Positions 24,637-33,448 of a DNA stretch of 64,000 nt are shown here, one piece after another; positions within the stretch are counted from its first letter, which is position 1; the number at the start of each line of letters is the position of its first letter. Source of the DNA: Halobacterium salinarum DSM 3754. GTDB lineage: Archaea > Halobacteriota > Halobacteria > Halobacteriales > Halobacteriaceae. The position numbers and the translations under genes are program-made. A model generated the notes under the pieces. It saw nothing but the letters and a program-made list of their open reading frames with translations, made no database searches and had not been told where the DNA came from. The stretch lies in the NCBI RefSeq assembly GCF_008124605.1, contig NZ_VRYN01000002.1, forward strand, positions 186,001 to 250,000, in the 5' to 3' direction.

Positions 24637-24759
24637 GGCCGTGTGTTGGGGTGGCGGCGTCATCAACGTGGGTGCTTTCGGGGCGTATGTGCCGCCCCGA
24701 GGACGCCGGCCACGCTGGAAGGGACAGGGCCTTTGTCGGGGCGTTCGAAACACCGCAGC

Positions 24760-25956
24760 ATGGAGACGACGCGAGCCTTCGAGGGGCTGGAGTGCGTGGA
24801 CTGTGGGGAATCGTTCGCGGCCGCGGCGGCGACCCACCGGTGTCCGGAGTGTGGGGGCATCCTCGACCCCGCCTACGACCTGGAGAACCTGGACGTGGAC
24901 GCCGAGACGTTCGGCGCGCGGCGGTTCGACTCGCTGTGGCGGTACGCGGAGTTGCTGCCGTTCACGCGTGGGTCGGCGGTGTCGATGGACGAGGGGGCGA
25001 CGGCGCTGGTTCCGTGTCCGGGGCTGGCCGACGAACTCGGCGTGGGCGAACTCTACATCAAAGACGAGGGGCGCAACCCGACCGGCACGTTCAGGGACCG
25101 CGGGCAGACGGTGGCGATGACGGCGGCGGCCCAGCACGGTGCCAGCGAGGTGGCGTTGGCGTCGACGGGGAACGCCGGACAGTCAGCGGGAGCGTACGCC
25201 GGTCGTGCGGGCCTCGATGCACACGTGTTCCTGCCGTCCCGCTCGGGGTTCACAACCAAGGCGATGGTGAACGTCCACGGCGGCGACATGAACGTCGTGC
25301 AGGGGCGCATCGGCGACGCCAACGCCGCCTTTGAGGACGCCATGGACGAACACGGCGAGGCGTGGTACTCGCTGCAGGCGTTCGCGACGCCGTACCGCCA
25401 CGAGGGCAAAAAGACGCTGCTGTACGAGACCGTCGAGCAACTCGACTGGGAGACGCCCGACCACGTGGTCTATCCGACCGGCGACGGCGGCGGGCTCGTG
25501 GGGATGTGGAAGGCCGCCACGGAGCTCCGCGAGCTCGGCATCACCGCGGACGTGCCGGCGATGTACGCCGCACAGGCCGAGGGGTGTGCGCCGATCGTGC
25601 GGGCGTTCCAGGAGGGCCGCGACGCCCACGAGCCGTGGGACACGCCGGACACCATCTGTGGCGGCATCGAGATCCCGGACCCCGCGGGCAGCCGGCTGGT
25701 GTTGGAGGCACTGCGCGAGAGCAACGGCGGCGCGGTGGCCGCGAGCGACGAGGAGATCCTGGAGGCGGGCACCGCGGTCGCCAGCCGTGCGGGCCCGGAG
25801 ATGGGGGCGACGTGCGCGGCGGCGGCGGCGGGCGCGTGGGAGCTGGCTGACCGGGACGCGTTCGGGGAAGACGACACCGTGGTGGTGGTGAGCACGGGGA
25901 CGGCGAACAAGGCGGCGGACGTGTTGCGGTCGCATCTGATGAGCAAAGGCATCTGA
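24760..25956 (+). CDS. threonine synthase-like PLP-fold protein with Arg at the PLP-lysine position
   Basis: A 398-residue protein of the fold-type II threonine synthase family. An N-terminal zinc ribbon (CVDCGESF...CPECGG) is followed by IKDEGRNPTGTFRDRGQT, the glycine-rich STGNAGQSAGAYAG phosphate loop, and a C-terminal STGTANKAADVLRSH. In active enzymes the motif is PTG(S/T)FKDRG, with lysine forming the PLP Schiff base; here codon 112 is AGG, arginine. If that is not an assembly error, the protein cannot be an ordinary threonine synthase. Otherwise length and domains are complete, with no frameshift. Haloarchaea commonly carry several thrC paralogues, so this may be a repurposed one. Confidence 0.82.
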   Translation: METTRAFEGLECVDCGESFAAAAATHRCPECGGILDPAYDLENLDVDAETFGARRFDSLWRYAELLPFTRGSAVSMDEGATALVPCPGLADELGVGELYIKDEGRNPTGTFRDRGQTVAMTAAAQHGASEVALASTGNAGQSAGAYAGRAGLDAHVFLPSRSGFTTKAMVNVHGGDMNVVQGRIGDANAAFEDAMDEHGEAWYSLQAFATPYRHEGKKTLLYETVEQLDWETPDHVVYPTGDGGGLVGMWKAATELRELGITADVPAMYAAQAEGCAPIVRAFQEGRDAHEPWDTPDTICGGIEIPDPAGSRLVLEALRESNGGAVAASDEEILEAGTAVASRAGPEMGATCAAAAAGAWELADRDAFGEDDTVVVVSTGTANKAADVLRSHLMSKGI

Positions 25957-26067
25957 GCGACCGCGTTGAGAACACGCGTTATTTCGACGGATCGGTTTAA
26001 TTCGTGGTGAATTTTGCGGGCGTTGGTTCTGGAACAATGGGTGCGACAGCGCCGAATACGACGTTCG

Positions 26068-26077
26068 AAATATTAAT
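26068..26077 (+). promoter_or_regulatory. TATA box of the TAXI-TRAP operon
   Basis: AAATATTAAT at 26068-26077 lies 27-36 nt before the ATG at 26104, the spacing expected of a leaderless haloarchaeal transcript. A small inverted repeat AATTC-N5-GAATT lies further upstream at 25999-26013. Confidence 0.55.
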
Positions 26078-26103
26078 ACGATGGAGAACCCACCGGCAAC
26101 TGT

Positions 26104-27060
26104 ATGCCAACTGAGCACACGCGTCGGCGGTTCCTGCAGGCGACTGGGGCAACCAGCATCGCTGCGCTGGCTGGGTGCGCCGGCGGTGACGACGGGGCCG
26201 GGGACGGCACGCGGCTGTCGTGGCACGCGGGCGGCCAGAGTGGCACGTACTACCCGCTGTCGAACGAGTTCAAGACCATCGTCGAGGACAACACGGACTA
26301 CTCGCTGAACGTCCAGACCACGGGCGCAAGCGTGGAGAACGTCGGCAGCCTCGCGAAGGGGAACGCCGACTTCGCGCTCATCCAAAACGACATCGCGTAC
26401 TTCGCGAAGAACGGCACCGGGATCGATGCCTTCCAGGACAGGGCGGTCGACAACCTCGCCGGCGTCGCCACGCTGTACCCGGAGACGATCACGCTGATCA
26501 CGCGTGCGGACACCGGCATCGAGACCGTGGCCGACCTCGACGGCGCGACCATCAACACCGGTGACCTCGGGTCCGGCACGCAGGTCAACGCCCTCCAGAT
26601 CCTGGAGGCCGCCGGCGTGACCGACTACGAGGAGCAGACCGCGTCGTTCGCACAGGCCGCCGAACAGCTCCGGAACGGCGACATCGACGCCGCCTTCGTG
26701 GTCGGCGGCTGGCCCGTGGGTGCCATCGAGGAGTTGGCCAACACCAACGACATCGAGATCGTGCCCATCGAGGGAGAGGCCCGCGACGCCGCCAAGGAGG
26801 CGGCGTCCTGGTTCGCCGACGACACCATCCCGAGCGGGACGTACAGCGGCATCGACCGGTCCATCGAAACCGTCTCCGTGCAGGCGATGATCGCGACCCA
26901 CGACGGCGTCGACGAGGCGACCGTCACGGCGGTCACGAGCGCGATCTTCGAGCACACCGGCGACCTGACCATCAAACCCGACTTCATCGACACGGCGTCG
27001 GCCCAGGACGGGATGTCCATCGACCTCCACCCTGGCGCGGCCGCCTACTTCGAGTCGTAA
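26104..27060 (+). CDS. TAXI-type TRAP transporter substrate-binding lipoprotein
   Basis: A 318-residue secreted binding protein. The N-terminus has a twin-arginine signal and lipobox (TRRRFLQATGATSIAALAGCAGG). The mature part matches the TAXI (NMT1-like) family: GGQSGTYYPLSNEFKTIVED, TTGASVENVGSLAKGNADFALIQNDIAY, LVTRADTGI-like segment and GDLGSGTQVNALQILEAAG. It captures a small acidic substrate, possibly glutamate or another organic acid, for the fused permease at 27606. Spacing to the next gene is 61 bp, one operon. Confidence 0.92.
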   Translation: MPTEHTRRRFLQATGATSIAALAGCAGGDDGAGDGTRLSWHAGGQSGTYYPLSNEFKTIVEDNTDYSLNVQTTGASVENVGSLAKGNADFALIQNDIAYFAKNGTGIDAFQDRAVDNLAGVATLYPETITLITRADTGIETVADLDGATINTGDLGSGTQVNALQILEAAGVTDYEEQTASFAQAAEQLRNGDIDAAFVVGGWPVGAIEELANTNDIEIVPIEGEARDAAKEAASWFADDTIPSGTYSGIDRSIETVSVQAMIATHDGVDEATVTAVTSAIFEHTGDLTIKPDFIDTASAQDGMSIDLHPGAAAYFES

Positions 27061-27121
27061 CGCCGCCTCCACACCCCACACGCGGGTGTTTCACAAGCCA
27101 CATGCGTAGAGAGATCAGTTC

Positions 27122-27613
27122 ATGAACCGCACTCGTATCGTCGTCGTGGCGGCCAGCGTCCTGGCCGTGCTGACAGTGATCGCTGCCGTCGTGCCGGCCG
27201 GAACTGTCCTGGTCGCCGACGACACCGACACCGACCAGCGGTATCTCACGGTGCCCGTCTCCGAGGGCTCGACGGTGGCGCTGGAGTACACACACAGCGT
27301 CGAGCGCTCCCGCGTCTACGAGGCCTACGCCGTTCGCGGCGAGACCCTGGAGATGACGCGCGCGGAGTTCGAGTCGTACGGCTGGGGGTTCCCCAGCGCC
27401 GCGAACGTCACCATCGAGAACGGGACGTTCGTCTACTCGCCGGACCGCACCGCCACCGTGTTGACGGTGTCACCGGGACGCATCGCCGGGCACACGCTGC
27501 ACGTCGACGACCGAAGCTACGACCTCGTCTCGGTGACCGACGCACAATCAGTTGATCTTCATGTTGTCCATCGAACACTCCTTGCGACGATGATCGAGAG
27601 CATCTATGAGTAA
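27122..27613 (+). CDS. DUF1850 protein of the TAXI-TRAP operon
   Basis: A 163-residue protein with an N-terminal hydrophobic signal or anchor (VVVAASVLAVLTVIAAVVPAG) and a beta-rich outer domain: LTVPVSEGSTVALEYTHSVERSRVYEAYAVRGETL, which is the DUF1850 pattern. DUF1850 genes are repeatedly found between TAXI binding proteins and their permeases; its role there is unproven. It overlaps the permease start by 8 bp. Confidence 0.85.
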   Translation: MNRTRIVVVAASVLAVLTVIAAVVPAGTVLVADDTDTDQRYLTVPVSEGSTVALEYTHSVERSRVYEAYAVRGETLEMTRAEFESYGWGFPSAANVTIENGTFVYSPDRTATVLTVSPGRIAGHTLHVDDRSYDLVSVTDAQSVDLHVVHRTLLATMIESIYE

Positions 27614-30320
27614 CGACCACTCGACGACGGACGCGCCGGACGCGGACTCAGTACTGCAAGAGATCGAGCGGAAACGCGACCTCAGCGGGCGGATCGTGCT
27701 GGCGGTCGCCGCGATCGGGATCGCGTTCTCCGTGTTCCAGTTGTGGCTGGCGGCCCGGGGTTCGGTGCTCTCGGTGTCGCTCCCGATCGTGGGGTCGGTC
27801 ACGCTGGCGAAACTCCAATTGCTCCAGATCAACGCCGTGCACGTGGCGTTCGCGCTCGTGTTGACGTTCCTGCTGTATCCGGCGAGCACCGGTGACGGGC
27901 CCGTGGCGCGGCGGTGCAAGCGGCTGTCGGAGGCGGCCACCGCCAGGCTGGGCTCGTCGCACCCGGTGACCCGCGTGATCAACGCTGTCGGCGCGGGCCT
28001 GGCGTGGGCGGTCGTCGACGACGACCTCGACGCCGTGGCCCCGGTCGACATCGCGTTCGCGGCGGTGTCGGCGCTGGCGGCGGTGTACTTCATCACGGAC
28101 TTCGCCGAGATCCGCGAGCTCCGGTATCTGGGCCTGACCGCTGGGCGTCCGCTCCCGACGGTGTGGCTCGGCTACCTCGACGTGATCCGGCCGGTGTTCG
28201 ACGCGCTCAGCCCCGTCCTGAACCCTGCCGGGGCGTTGCTGGGGCCGCTCGGCCACACCTCCTACGCGCTCGTGCTCGGCGCGGTCGGCGTGGTGCTCGT
28301 GCTCGAAGCCACGCGACGAGCGATCAGCCTCTGGCTGATGTGCATCGTCGCCGCGTTCATCGCGTACGCCCGTTTCGGCTACCTCATTCCACAGGACGTG
28401 GCGTACCTGCAGATCATCTCGATCCCGCCGTTCGCGTGGCCGGAGATCATCCAAAACCTCTGGTATAACACCGAGAACGGCGTGTTCGGGATTCCGGTCA
28501 CGGTGTCCGTGCAGTTCATCTACGTGTTCATCCTGTTCGGTGCGTTCCTGGAGATGTCGGGCGCCGGTCAGTGGTTCATCGACCTGGCCTACGGCGCGAC
28601 CGGAACCCGGAAAGGCGGCCCCGCGAAGGCCTCCATCCTGGCGTCCGGGTTCATGGGCACCATCTCGGGGTCGTCGATCGCGAACACGGTGACGACGGGC
28701 GCGTTCACCATCCCGCTGATGAAGCGCTCGGGATACCGCCCGGAGTTCGCGGGCGCGGTCGAGGCGTCGGCGTCCTCGGGCGGCCAGATCCTCCCCCCAG
28801 TCATGGGGGCGGCGGCGTTCCTCATCGTGCAGTACACCGGCACGCCGTTCGCGGACGTGATCGTCGCCGCGACCATCCCCGCACTCGTGTTCTTCTTCGG
28901 CGTGTGGGTGATGGTGCATTTCGAGGCCGGCAAAGAGGACATCGGCGGGCTCGGCACCGATGACCTGGTGTCGCTTCGGTCGCACCTCCGCACCGGCTGG
29001 TTCTACCTCGTCCCGATCGGGTTGTTGTTGTACTACCTGATCGTCGAGCGGCTGTCGGTGGCGCGCTCGGCGTGGTTCACGATCGTCGCGATCGGCGCAC
29101 TGATGGCGCTGGTGGCGGCGTACGGCGACGAAACCCGCGGCCTGCTGGGCGGCGTGCTGACGGTGGTGACCGGTGGCACGCTGCTGGCGGAGTGGCTGGG
29201 GGGCGGCTCACTGGTGGCGGTGCTGACCGGTGGTGGTGCCGGCGCGCAGCCGCTGGGCGGAGCGGTTGCCGCGACGCTGGGTGAACTCGGCTGGCTGGCG
29301 ATCGCGGCGGGCGTGATAACGATGGCGCTGCGGCCGCGGGCGGACGCCAGCCTGCTGGGCTTCGACGACGCCGTCGACGACACCGCGGGCGCGGTCAGCG
29401 CCGCGGTGGGGCGCCCGTCGCTTGCCGGCAACGGGCTGTTCCGGTACGGGGTGTTCACCCTGAAGTCGATGGAGGACGGCGCCCGGACCGCGGTCCCGGT
29501 CGTGATCGCCGTCGCCGCGGCCGGCGTCATCCCGGGCGTCATCAGCATCTCCGGGCTCGGGCCGAACCTGGTGTCGCTGATTCAGGCCGTCGCGGGGGGC
29601 TCGCTGGTGGTCGTGCTCGCGATCACGGCGATCTCCTCGATCATCCTCGGGATGGGGATGCCGACGACGGTCACGTACATCATCCTCTCCGTGTTGCTCG
29701 TGCCGGTGTTGCTGCCGTTCGGGGTGCCGGAGCTCGCCGCGCACCTGTACATCCTGTATTTCGGCGTCATCGCGGACATCACGCCGCCGGTCGCGGTGGC
29801 GGCGTACGCTGCCGCCGGGGTGGCGAAATCGGACCCGTTCGACACCGGCGTCGAGGCGTTCTCGCTGTCGCTGAACAAGGCCATCGTGCCGTTCGCGTTC
29901 GTGGTGACGCCAGGGGTCATGCTGTTGCGGCGCAACGCCGGGTCGCTGCCGCCGGGCGACCAGTACAGCGTCGTCGGCGTGGCTGACCTCCTCGACGTGG
30001 GGTATTCGGTTCCGGAGGTGGTGCTCCCCATTGCGGGTGTCGTTCTGGGTGTCGTGGCGCTGGCTGCGACCGTCATCGGGCACGTGTACACCGACGTTGC
30101 GCGCGCCGAGCGCGTGGCGTACGCGGGCAGCGCGCTGTTTCTGATGGCACCCACGCTCATCGTCACCACGGCCAACGACGTGCTCGGCCTGCTGGGCGTT
30201 GCGGGCGGACAGACGGGTGTCGTGGTGGATCTCGGACTGCGGGCGATCGGGCTCGTGGTGTTCGCGGCGCTGCTCGTGCGGAACCGTCGTGCGAGCACCG
30301 CCGAGGAACCGGCCGCGTAG
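27606..30320 (+). CDS. fused TRAP transporter permease (DctQM, TAXI type)
   Basis: A 904-residue polytopic permease with the small (DctQ-like, about 40-290) and large (DctM-like) TRAP subunits in one chain. Family stretches include FIYVFILFGAFLEMSGAGQWFIDLAYGATG, KGGPAKASILASGFMGTISGSSIANTVTTGAFTIPLMKR and GMGMPTTVTYIILSVLLVPVL. It would use the Na+ gradient to import the substrate delivered by the TAXI protein, sensible in a high-Na+ habitat and linked in energy terms to the Mrp antiporter. An extra loop and helices at about 500-590 lie between conserved blocks. Confidence 0.92.
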   Translation: MSNDHSTTDAPDADSVLQEIERKRDLSGRIVLAVAAIGIAFSVFQLWLAARGSVLSVSLPIVGSVTLAKLQLLQINAVHVAFALVLTFLLYPASTGDGPVARRCKRLSEAATARLGSSHPVTRVINAVGAGLAWAVVDDDLDAVAPVDIAFAAVSALAAVYFITDFAEIRELRYLGLTAGRPLPTVWLGYLDVIRPVFDALSPVLNPAGALLGPLGHTSYALVLGAVGVVLVLEATRRAISLWLMCIVAAFIAYARFGYLIPQDVAYLQIISIPPFAWPEIIQNLWYNTENGVFGIPVTVSVQFIYVFILFGAFLEMSGAGQWFIDLAYGATGTRKGGPAKASILASGFMGTISGSSIANTVTTGAFTIPLMKRSGYRPEFAGAVEASASSGGQILPPVMGAAAFLIVQYTGTPFADVIVAATIPALVFFFGVWVMVHFEAGKEDIGGLGTDDLVSLRSHLRTGWFYLVPIGLLLYYLIVERLSVARSAWFTIVAIGALMALVAAYGDETRGLLGGVLTVVTGGTLLAEWLGGGSLVAVLTGGGAGAQPLGGAVAATLGELGWLAIAAGVITMALRPRADASLLGFDDAVDDTAGAVSAAVGRPSLAGNGLFRYGVFTLKSMEDGARTAVPVVIAVAAAGVIPGVISISGLGPNLVSLIQAVAGGSLVVVLAITAISSIILGMGMPTTVTYIILSVLLVPVLLPFGVPELAAHLYILYFGVIADITPPVAVAAYAAAGVAKSDPFDTGVEAFSLSLNKAIVPFAFVVTPGVMLLRRNAGSLPPGDQYSVVGVADLLDVGYSVPEVVLPIAGVVLGVVALAATVIGHVYTDVARAERVAYAGSALFLMAPTLIVTTANDVLGLLGVAGGQTGVVVDLGLRAIGLVVFAALLVRNRRASTAEEPAA

Positions 30321-30430
30321 CGCTGCCGGGTCTTCCGGTGCCGTGTGGTGGTGCGTTTTTGCCTGCGTGAATGGTTCGTCGCAGTGCCACCGCTCACGAC
30401 AGCCGGGAAAACGAAGGTACCCGCATCGCC

Positions 30431-30455
30431 AAATATATATTTAGATGCATCTAAA
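30431..30455. promoter_or_regulatory. TATA box and 16-bp palindromic operator of the DtxR-GDT1 operon
   Basis: AAATATATATTT (30431-30442) is a strong TATA element. The perfect palindrome TTTAGATGCATCTAAA occupies 30440-30455, between the TATA box and the ATG at 30469. A repressor here would block RNA polymerase loading or start. The half-site is close to DtxR-family half-sites, and the first gene encodes such a regulator, so autoregulation is the natural reading. Confidence 0.7.
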
Positions 30456-30468
30456 CGACGGTGTTGGC

Positions 30469-31146
30469 ATGCTCTCTGACGTAATGGAAGACTACCTCAA
30501 ATCGATCTACAACCTCGAACGCGAACACGAACCGCCGATCGCGACGTCCACCATCGCGGAGTACCTGGACGTCACGCCGCCCACGGTCACCAGCATGGCC
30601 GAGAAGCTCGAATCCCGCGGCCTGATCGAGCGCGAGAAGTACGCGGGCGTCGAGCTCACGCCCGACGGCGAAACCGTCGCCGTGGAAGTGATCCGCCACC
30701 ACCGCCTGCTCGAATCGTTTTTGGCGACCCATCTGGACTACGACTGGGACGAAGTCCACGACGAGGCCGACGCCCTCGAACACCACATCAGCGAGGAGTT
30801 CGAGGACCGACTCGCGGAGAAACTCGGCGACCCGACGGTCGATCCCCACGGCGACCCCATCCCGAACGCCGACCTCGAACCGCCCGAGCACCCCGACACC
30901 GAGGTGCTTGCCGACCACGCCGAAGGCGACGCCCTCGTGGTGGCGCGCGCAAGCGACCGCAACACCGACGAGCTCCGATATCTCGCCGACGCCGGCGTGC
31001 AGCCCGGCACTGAACTCACGGTCACCGAGCACGCGCCCATCGGCCTGTTCGTCGTCGAGATCGACGGCGAAGCCGTCCACCTCCCCGAGCGCGTCGCGGA
31101 AACGCTCGAAGTCAGACCCGCGGCCGACGAGGTGACCGACGCGTGA
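30469..31146 (+). CDS. DtxR/MntR-family metal-dependent regulator
   Basis: A 225-residue regulator in the full three-domain form. The winged helix (about 1-65) is MLSDVMEDYLKSIYNLEREHEPPIATSTIAEYLDVTPPTVTSMAEKLESRGLIEREKYAGVELT; the metal-binding dimer domain has HHRLLESFLATHL, ALEHHISEEFEDRL and the usual DPHGDPIP; the C-terminus (about 150-225) is an SH3-like FeoA domain. It should repress with Fe2+ or Mn2+ bound. ATG 30469 was chosen because an earlier in-frame ATG at 30445 lies inside the operator palindrome. It is coupled (GTGA) to the GDT1-type transporter, which points to manganese. Confidence 0.92.
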   Translation: MLSDVMEDYLKSIYNLEREHEPPIATSTIAEYLDVTPPTVTSMAEKLESRGLIEREKYAGVELTPDGETVAVEVIRHHRLLESFLATHLDYDWDEVHDEADALEHHISEEFEDRLAEKLGDPTVDPHGDPIPNADLEPPEHPDTEVLADHAEGDALVVARASDRNTDELRYLADAGVQPGTELTVTEHAPIGLFVVEIDGEAVHLPERVAETLEVRPAADEVTDA

Positions 31147-31832
31147 GCGCGTTCACGGAAGTCCTGACGCTCGCGTTCGTCACGCAACTCGCAGCGCTCC
31201 CGGGCGAAAAGGTCCAGTTCATCATCGCCAGCCTCAGCACCGAATACGACCCGCGGATCGTCGTCGCAGCGGCCGGCTCCGCGTTCGGCATCTGGACCGT
31301 GATCGAGATCCTCGTCGGGGAGGGGCTCCAACGCCTCATTCCCGGTGTCGTCTTGGACGTGACAACCGCCGCCCTGTTCGCCGTGTTCGGCATTCTGCTG
31401 TTGCGGTCGATGCCCGCACGAACCGGGTCTGACGAACCCATGTCAAGCGACGGCGGGGGCGTCGCGGCCAGCATCGACGACGTGACCCTGTTCGGGTACC
31501 GCCTCACCACGGCGCTCGGCGGCTTCATCCCCATCTTCTCGATGATGTTCGCCGGCGAGTTCGGCGACAAAACACAGCTGGTCACCATCGGACTGGCAAG
31601 CGACTACGGCGCGACGCCCGCGATCTGGCTGGGGGAAATGCTGGCGATCATTCCCGTCAGCATGGTGAACGCGTACTTCTTCGACCGCTTCTCCGGGAAG
31701 TTCGACGCGCGCAAGGCGCACCTCGTGTCCGCAGTGCTGTTTTTCTTCTTCGCAGGGGACACGCTCCTAGAAGTGAGTGTCGGCGTCTCCGTCTGGGAGG
31801 AACTGGTGGCGCTCGCCAGCCAGCTGCTCTGA
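31143..31832 (+). CDS. GDT1/TMEM165 (UPF0016) family divalent cation transporter
   Basis: A 229-residue protein with six predicted helices in two repeats around a Gly/Asp-rich loop. The second repeat has the family motif EFGDKT (residues 139-144). The first is degenerate: LPGEKVQ at 19-25, lacking the leading Glu and the Thr. Family members export Mn2+ or exchange Ca2+/Mn2+ for H+. The GTG start overlaps the regulator's stop by 4 bases, so it is probably a metal exporter controlled by that regulator. Confidence 0.87.
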   Translation: MSAFTEVLTLAFVTQLAALPGEKVQFIIASLSTEYDPRIVVAAAGSAFGIWTVIEILVGEGLQRLIPGVVLDVTTAALFAVFGILLLRSMPARTGSDEPMSSDGGGVAASIDDVTLFGYRLTTALGGFIPIFSMMFAGEFGDKTQLVTIGLASDYGATPAIWLGEMLAIIPVSMVNAYFFDRFSGKFDARKAHLVSAVLFFFFAGDTLLEVSVGVSVWEELVALASQLL

Positions 31833-31855
31833 TCGCTGGCAGCGTCCCGGGACGG

Positions 31856-32539
31856 TTAGTATCCGGTGTCGTTCATCGCCGGCACCTCCGAAGTCAGCCA
31901 GTCGTGGAGCCACCGCACGCGCTTCAAGCGCCTGTGTGCGATCGACGACGCGGCGTCGGACTCCACGCGCTCGGCGGCGTCCTCGCCGCGGTCCAGCACG
32001 CGCTGGATCATCTCCGCGGCGTCGACGTGGGTGCGCGCCTCGTACCCCATCCGGAGCAACATCAGCGCGGCGCCGTTCGCGCCGGCTTTGTCCAGCAGGT
32101 CGGCTTCCACGAGACACCGCGCCTCCAGTGGCAGGTCCATGAGGTCACCCTGATAGGAGTGCCGTGACACCGCCTCCGCGACCTGATCGACGAACGACGG
32201 CGGGAACTGGCCGTGCGTTTCGAGGTATTTGCGCGCGATGCGCGCGCCCTCCTCGGCGTGGGCGTCCTGTTCGGCCTCCAGCTTCGCGATGTCGTGGAAC
32301 AGCGCCGCGACCCGAACCACATCGACGTTCGCGCTCGTCGCCTCGGCGATGCGCTCGGCGATGTCGACGACGTTCATGATGTGGGTGAACCGGTACTCCG
32401 CGGAGTGCCACGGGTACCACCGCATCCGCCCGCCGTCGGTCTCGTTTTCGACGCTGGCCTCCAGGTAATCCCGGACGAACGCGGCCATGTTGTCGAACTG
32501 CGCGTCCGTGACCGGCGACTCCCTTATTTCGACGCCCAC
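31856..32539 (-). CDS. HD-domain metal-dependent phosphohydrolase
   Basis: A 227-residue HD-superfamily enzyme. The metal residues are in FTHIMNVVDIAERIA (H), ALFHDIAKLEAEQDAHAEEGARIA (HD plus H) and EAVSRHSYQGD. The protein probably removes phosphate from nucleotides or acts on cyclic nucleotides; the substrate is unknown. The start is GTG 32539, supported by GGAGGTGA directly upstream (complement of 32543-32550); longer in-frame readings add a non-conserved stretch. Confidence 0.85.
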   Translation of the reverse strand: MGVEIRESPVTDAQFDNMAAFVRDYLEASVENETDGGRMRWYPWHSAEYRFTHIMNVVDIAERIAEATSANVDVVRVAALFHDIAKLEAEQDAHAEEGARIARKYLETHGQFPPSFVDQVAEAVSRHSYQGDLMDLPLEARCLVEADLLDKAGANGAALMLLRMGYEARTHVDAAEMIQRVLDRGEDAAERVESDAASSIAHRRLKRVRWLHDWLTSEVPAMNDTGY

Positions 32540-32730
32540 CGTCTCACCTCCGTTACCAAGCAGTGCATCCGTGTCATTGTTCGGATACAGGTTTGTTCCA
32601 GTCTTAGGCCTTTTGCAGCCCTCCCGGCGGGCGACGTCGACTCGGCGGCCGACCCGCCAGCCACCACGCCACGAGAAGCAGCCCGACCCGTGGCGCGCGA
32701 CGGAACTGTCGCCCACACGGTGGCCGTGGG

Positions 32731-33393
32731 TCAGACGTGCTCCTCGTAGGGCTGCACCACCACGAAGCCGGAGTCAGTGCCCGCGTCGTCGAACTCCATT
32801 TGGAAGCGCTCCCCGGACTCCTGGCCGACCATGTCCGAGAGGCTGGCGTTCACGTCGACGCTCGGCGTGGTGGCGCTCCAGGCGACCGTCGCACTCGGGT
32901 CGGTCGTCACCGGCGGCGCTACCACCAGCGGATCGCCGTGGGTGGTGAGCGCAACACAGCCGGGGCCGCTGATCGCGACGTTCGTGAACCCCCCGGCGAA
33001 CGACCCGGCGAGGCTGTCCATCGTCGTGACCTCGTAGGACAGCTCGGACTCGAACGCGAGTACGTCCTCGCCGTTGACCGTGATCCGGTCGTCGGCGGCC
33101 AACTCGAGGATCTGGACTTTCTTCTGTGCGTCCGCGAGGTAGAGGGTGCCTGTGCCCTCCGCACGCATGATCGGGGTGCCCTCACCGGTTGCGGCCTCCT
33201 TGATGATGCCCGTGAGCCCGCCCTCCGCCGACCGCTTCCCGGTGAACGAGAACTCGCCCGTGTACGCGACCATCGCCCCGGCTTTCGCCATCACGTCGCC
33301 GTCGACATCGATTGCCAGGGTGTAACTGTTCTCGATCGCGAACGGGGCGTCGTCGCTTGCGGTGTCCGCGGCGTTGAATTGGTCGATGTTCAT
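32731..33393 (-). CDS. AIM24 family protein
   Basis: A 220-residue beta-rich protein resembling the AIM24/TIGR00266 family: YTLAIDVDGDVMAKAGAMVAYTGEFSFTGKR near the N-terminus, then GEGTPIMRAEGTGTLYLADAQKKVQILEL and ITVNGEDVLAFESELSYEV, and GLFTVAI-like GGFTNVAISGPGCVALTTHGDPL. These form a double-stranded beta-helix trimer in known members. In yeast the namesake is mitochondrial; the archaeal role is unknown. ATG 33393 gives the conserved start MNIDQFNA. Confidence 0.85.
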   Translation of the reverse strand: MNIDQFNAADTASDDAPFAIENSYTLAIDVDGDVMAKAGAMVAYTGEFSFTGKRSAEGGLTGIIKEAATGEGTPIMRAEGTGTLYLADAQKKVQILELAADDRITVNGEDVLAFESELSYEVTTMDSLAGSFAGGFTNVAISGPGCVALTTHGDPLVVAPPVTTDPSATVAWSATTPSVDVNASLSDMVGQESGERFQMEFDDAGTDSGFVVVQPYEEHV

Positions 33394-33448
33394 AACGAAC
33401 CGAAGCCGAACGGCTTCGTGTGCCAGGTCACCGCCACACCCCATGAAG

